This document shows positions 5,421 through 5,701 of a DNA stretch of 5,701 bases, piece by piece (the stretch's first letter is position 1; the number at the start of each line of letters is the position of its first letter). Origin of the DNA: Clostridia bacterium (GTDB lineage: Bacteria; Bacillota_A; Clostridia; Christensenellales; Aristaeellaceae). The notes under the pieces are model-generated. The model saw nothing but the letters and a program-made list of their open reading frames with translations, did not search any database and had not been told where the DNA came from. The stretch covers positions 1-5,701 of the forward strand of contig WRHG01000128.1 of the NCBI GenBank assembly GCA_009783365.1. Direction: 5' to 3'. The position numbers and the translations under genes are program-made.

Positions 5421-5701
5421 TCAAACTGCAGCGCGGGCATATGGTATGGTGCTGCCAACCGCATAGTACATAATCTCATCTTCACTGGTCTGAGCGGCTA
5501 CCAGTTCTGCCATGATTCTTCCATCATATAGCACATAAATCCGGTCTGCGATGGACAGAAGCTCCGCGTTTTCACAGGAGGCGTAGATCACGCTGTTACC
5601 CTGCTTCGTAATATCGCTGATCAAACGAAAGATATCATGTTTCGCGCCCACGTCAATACCCTTGGTGGGCTCATCAAAAATGTATATATCACAATCCGCA
5701 G
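5421..5701 (-). CDS. Sugar ABC transporter ATP-binding protein (RbsA/MglA type), C-terminal fragment
   Basis: This is the ATPase subunit that powers the adjacent permease; family members carry two fused nucleotide-binding domains in about 500 residues. Only the last 92 codons are in the window, and the frame is open through the right edge. The GTG at 5651 is internal and not a start. The fragment contains the Walker B and D-loop region IYIFDEPTKGIDVGAK, which is the signature of the second (C-terminal) ATPase domain in RbsA/MglA proteins. It is followed by VIYASCENAELLSIADRIYVLYDGRIMAEL, where the H-loop position reads SCEN (commonly SSE in this domain). The last 20 or so residues (DEIMYYAVGS...) match the usual short tail. 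It lies 22 bp upstream of the permease gene, so the two form an operon. A periplasmic-type sugar-binding lipoprotein gene would be expected nearby but is not in view. Confidence 0.92.
   Translation of the reverse strand, partial: ADCDIYIFDEPTKGIDVGAKHDIFRLISDITKQGNSVIYASCENAELLSIADRIYVLYDGRIMAELVAAQTSEDEIMYYAVGSTIPYARAAV

Noticed and set aside
5148..5531. + strand open frame across the permease/ATPase junction
   Set aside because: It is the reverse-strand shadow of two well-supported ABC transporter genes.

Overview
The window reads as a chromosomal segment of an anaerobic Firmicute, most likely class Clostridia. The diagnostic evidence is a SCIFF (six-cysteines-in-forty-five) precursor peptide gene next to its dedicated radical SAM maturase, a pair that is near-universal in and largely confined to Clostridia. 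Strong GGAGG-type ribosome binding sites and a sigma-A-type promoter agree. Base composition is moderately GC-rich for the class (judged by eye), so a gut-type lineage outside classical Clostridium is plausible. Genus cannot be told from this window.

Layout. On the + strand: the 3' part of mltG (endolytic murein transglycosylase, start outside the window, ends 790); an intergenic region with a near-consensus extended -10 promoter (839-867); yajC (903-1286, Sec translocase accessory subunit); scfA (1328-1525, SCIFF ranthipeptide precursor); a terminator-like hairpin with a T tract (1535-1580); scfB (1601-2953, SCIFF radical SAM/SPASM maturase); and a membrane-anchored HtrA/DegP-type serine protease with a PDZ domain (3106-4377). 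On the - strand, converging on htrA with only 10 bp between stop codons: an RbsC-type sugar ABC transporter permease (5398-4388), preceded by the 3' end of its RbsA/MglA-type ATP-binding protein (runs off the right edge, ends 5421).

How the parts may fit together. yajC, scfA and scfB are probably one transcription unit driven by the promoter at 839-867. The hairpin between scfA and scfB could let the peptide be made in excess over its maturase. ScfB would install Cys-to-Thr thioether cross-links in ScfA. The SCIFF peptide here is atypical: eight cysteines instead of six and about 20 extra C-terminal residues. No dedicated exporter or leader peptidase is visible, but the locus sits between a Sec component and a surface-anchored HtrA protease. 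This makes a Sec/HtrA link worth testing, although it is only inference. The ABC transporter genes on the opposite strand look like an unrelated sugar-uptake operon, and mltG is an unrelated cell-wall gene.

The window contains no tRNA, rRNA, CRISPR array or insertion sequence that I can see. Apart from the extended SCIFF variant and its regulation, it is a fairly ordinary clostridial housekeeping region.
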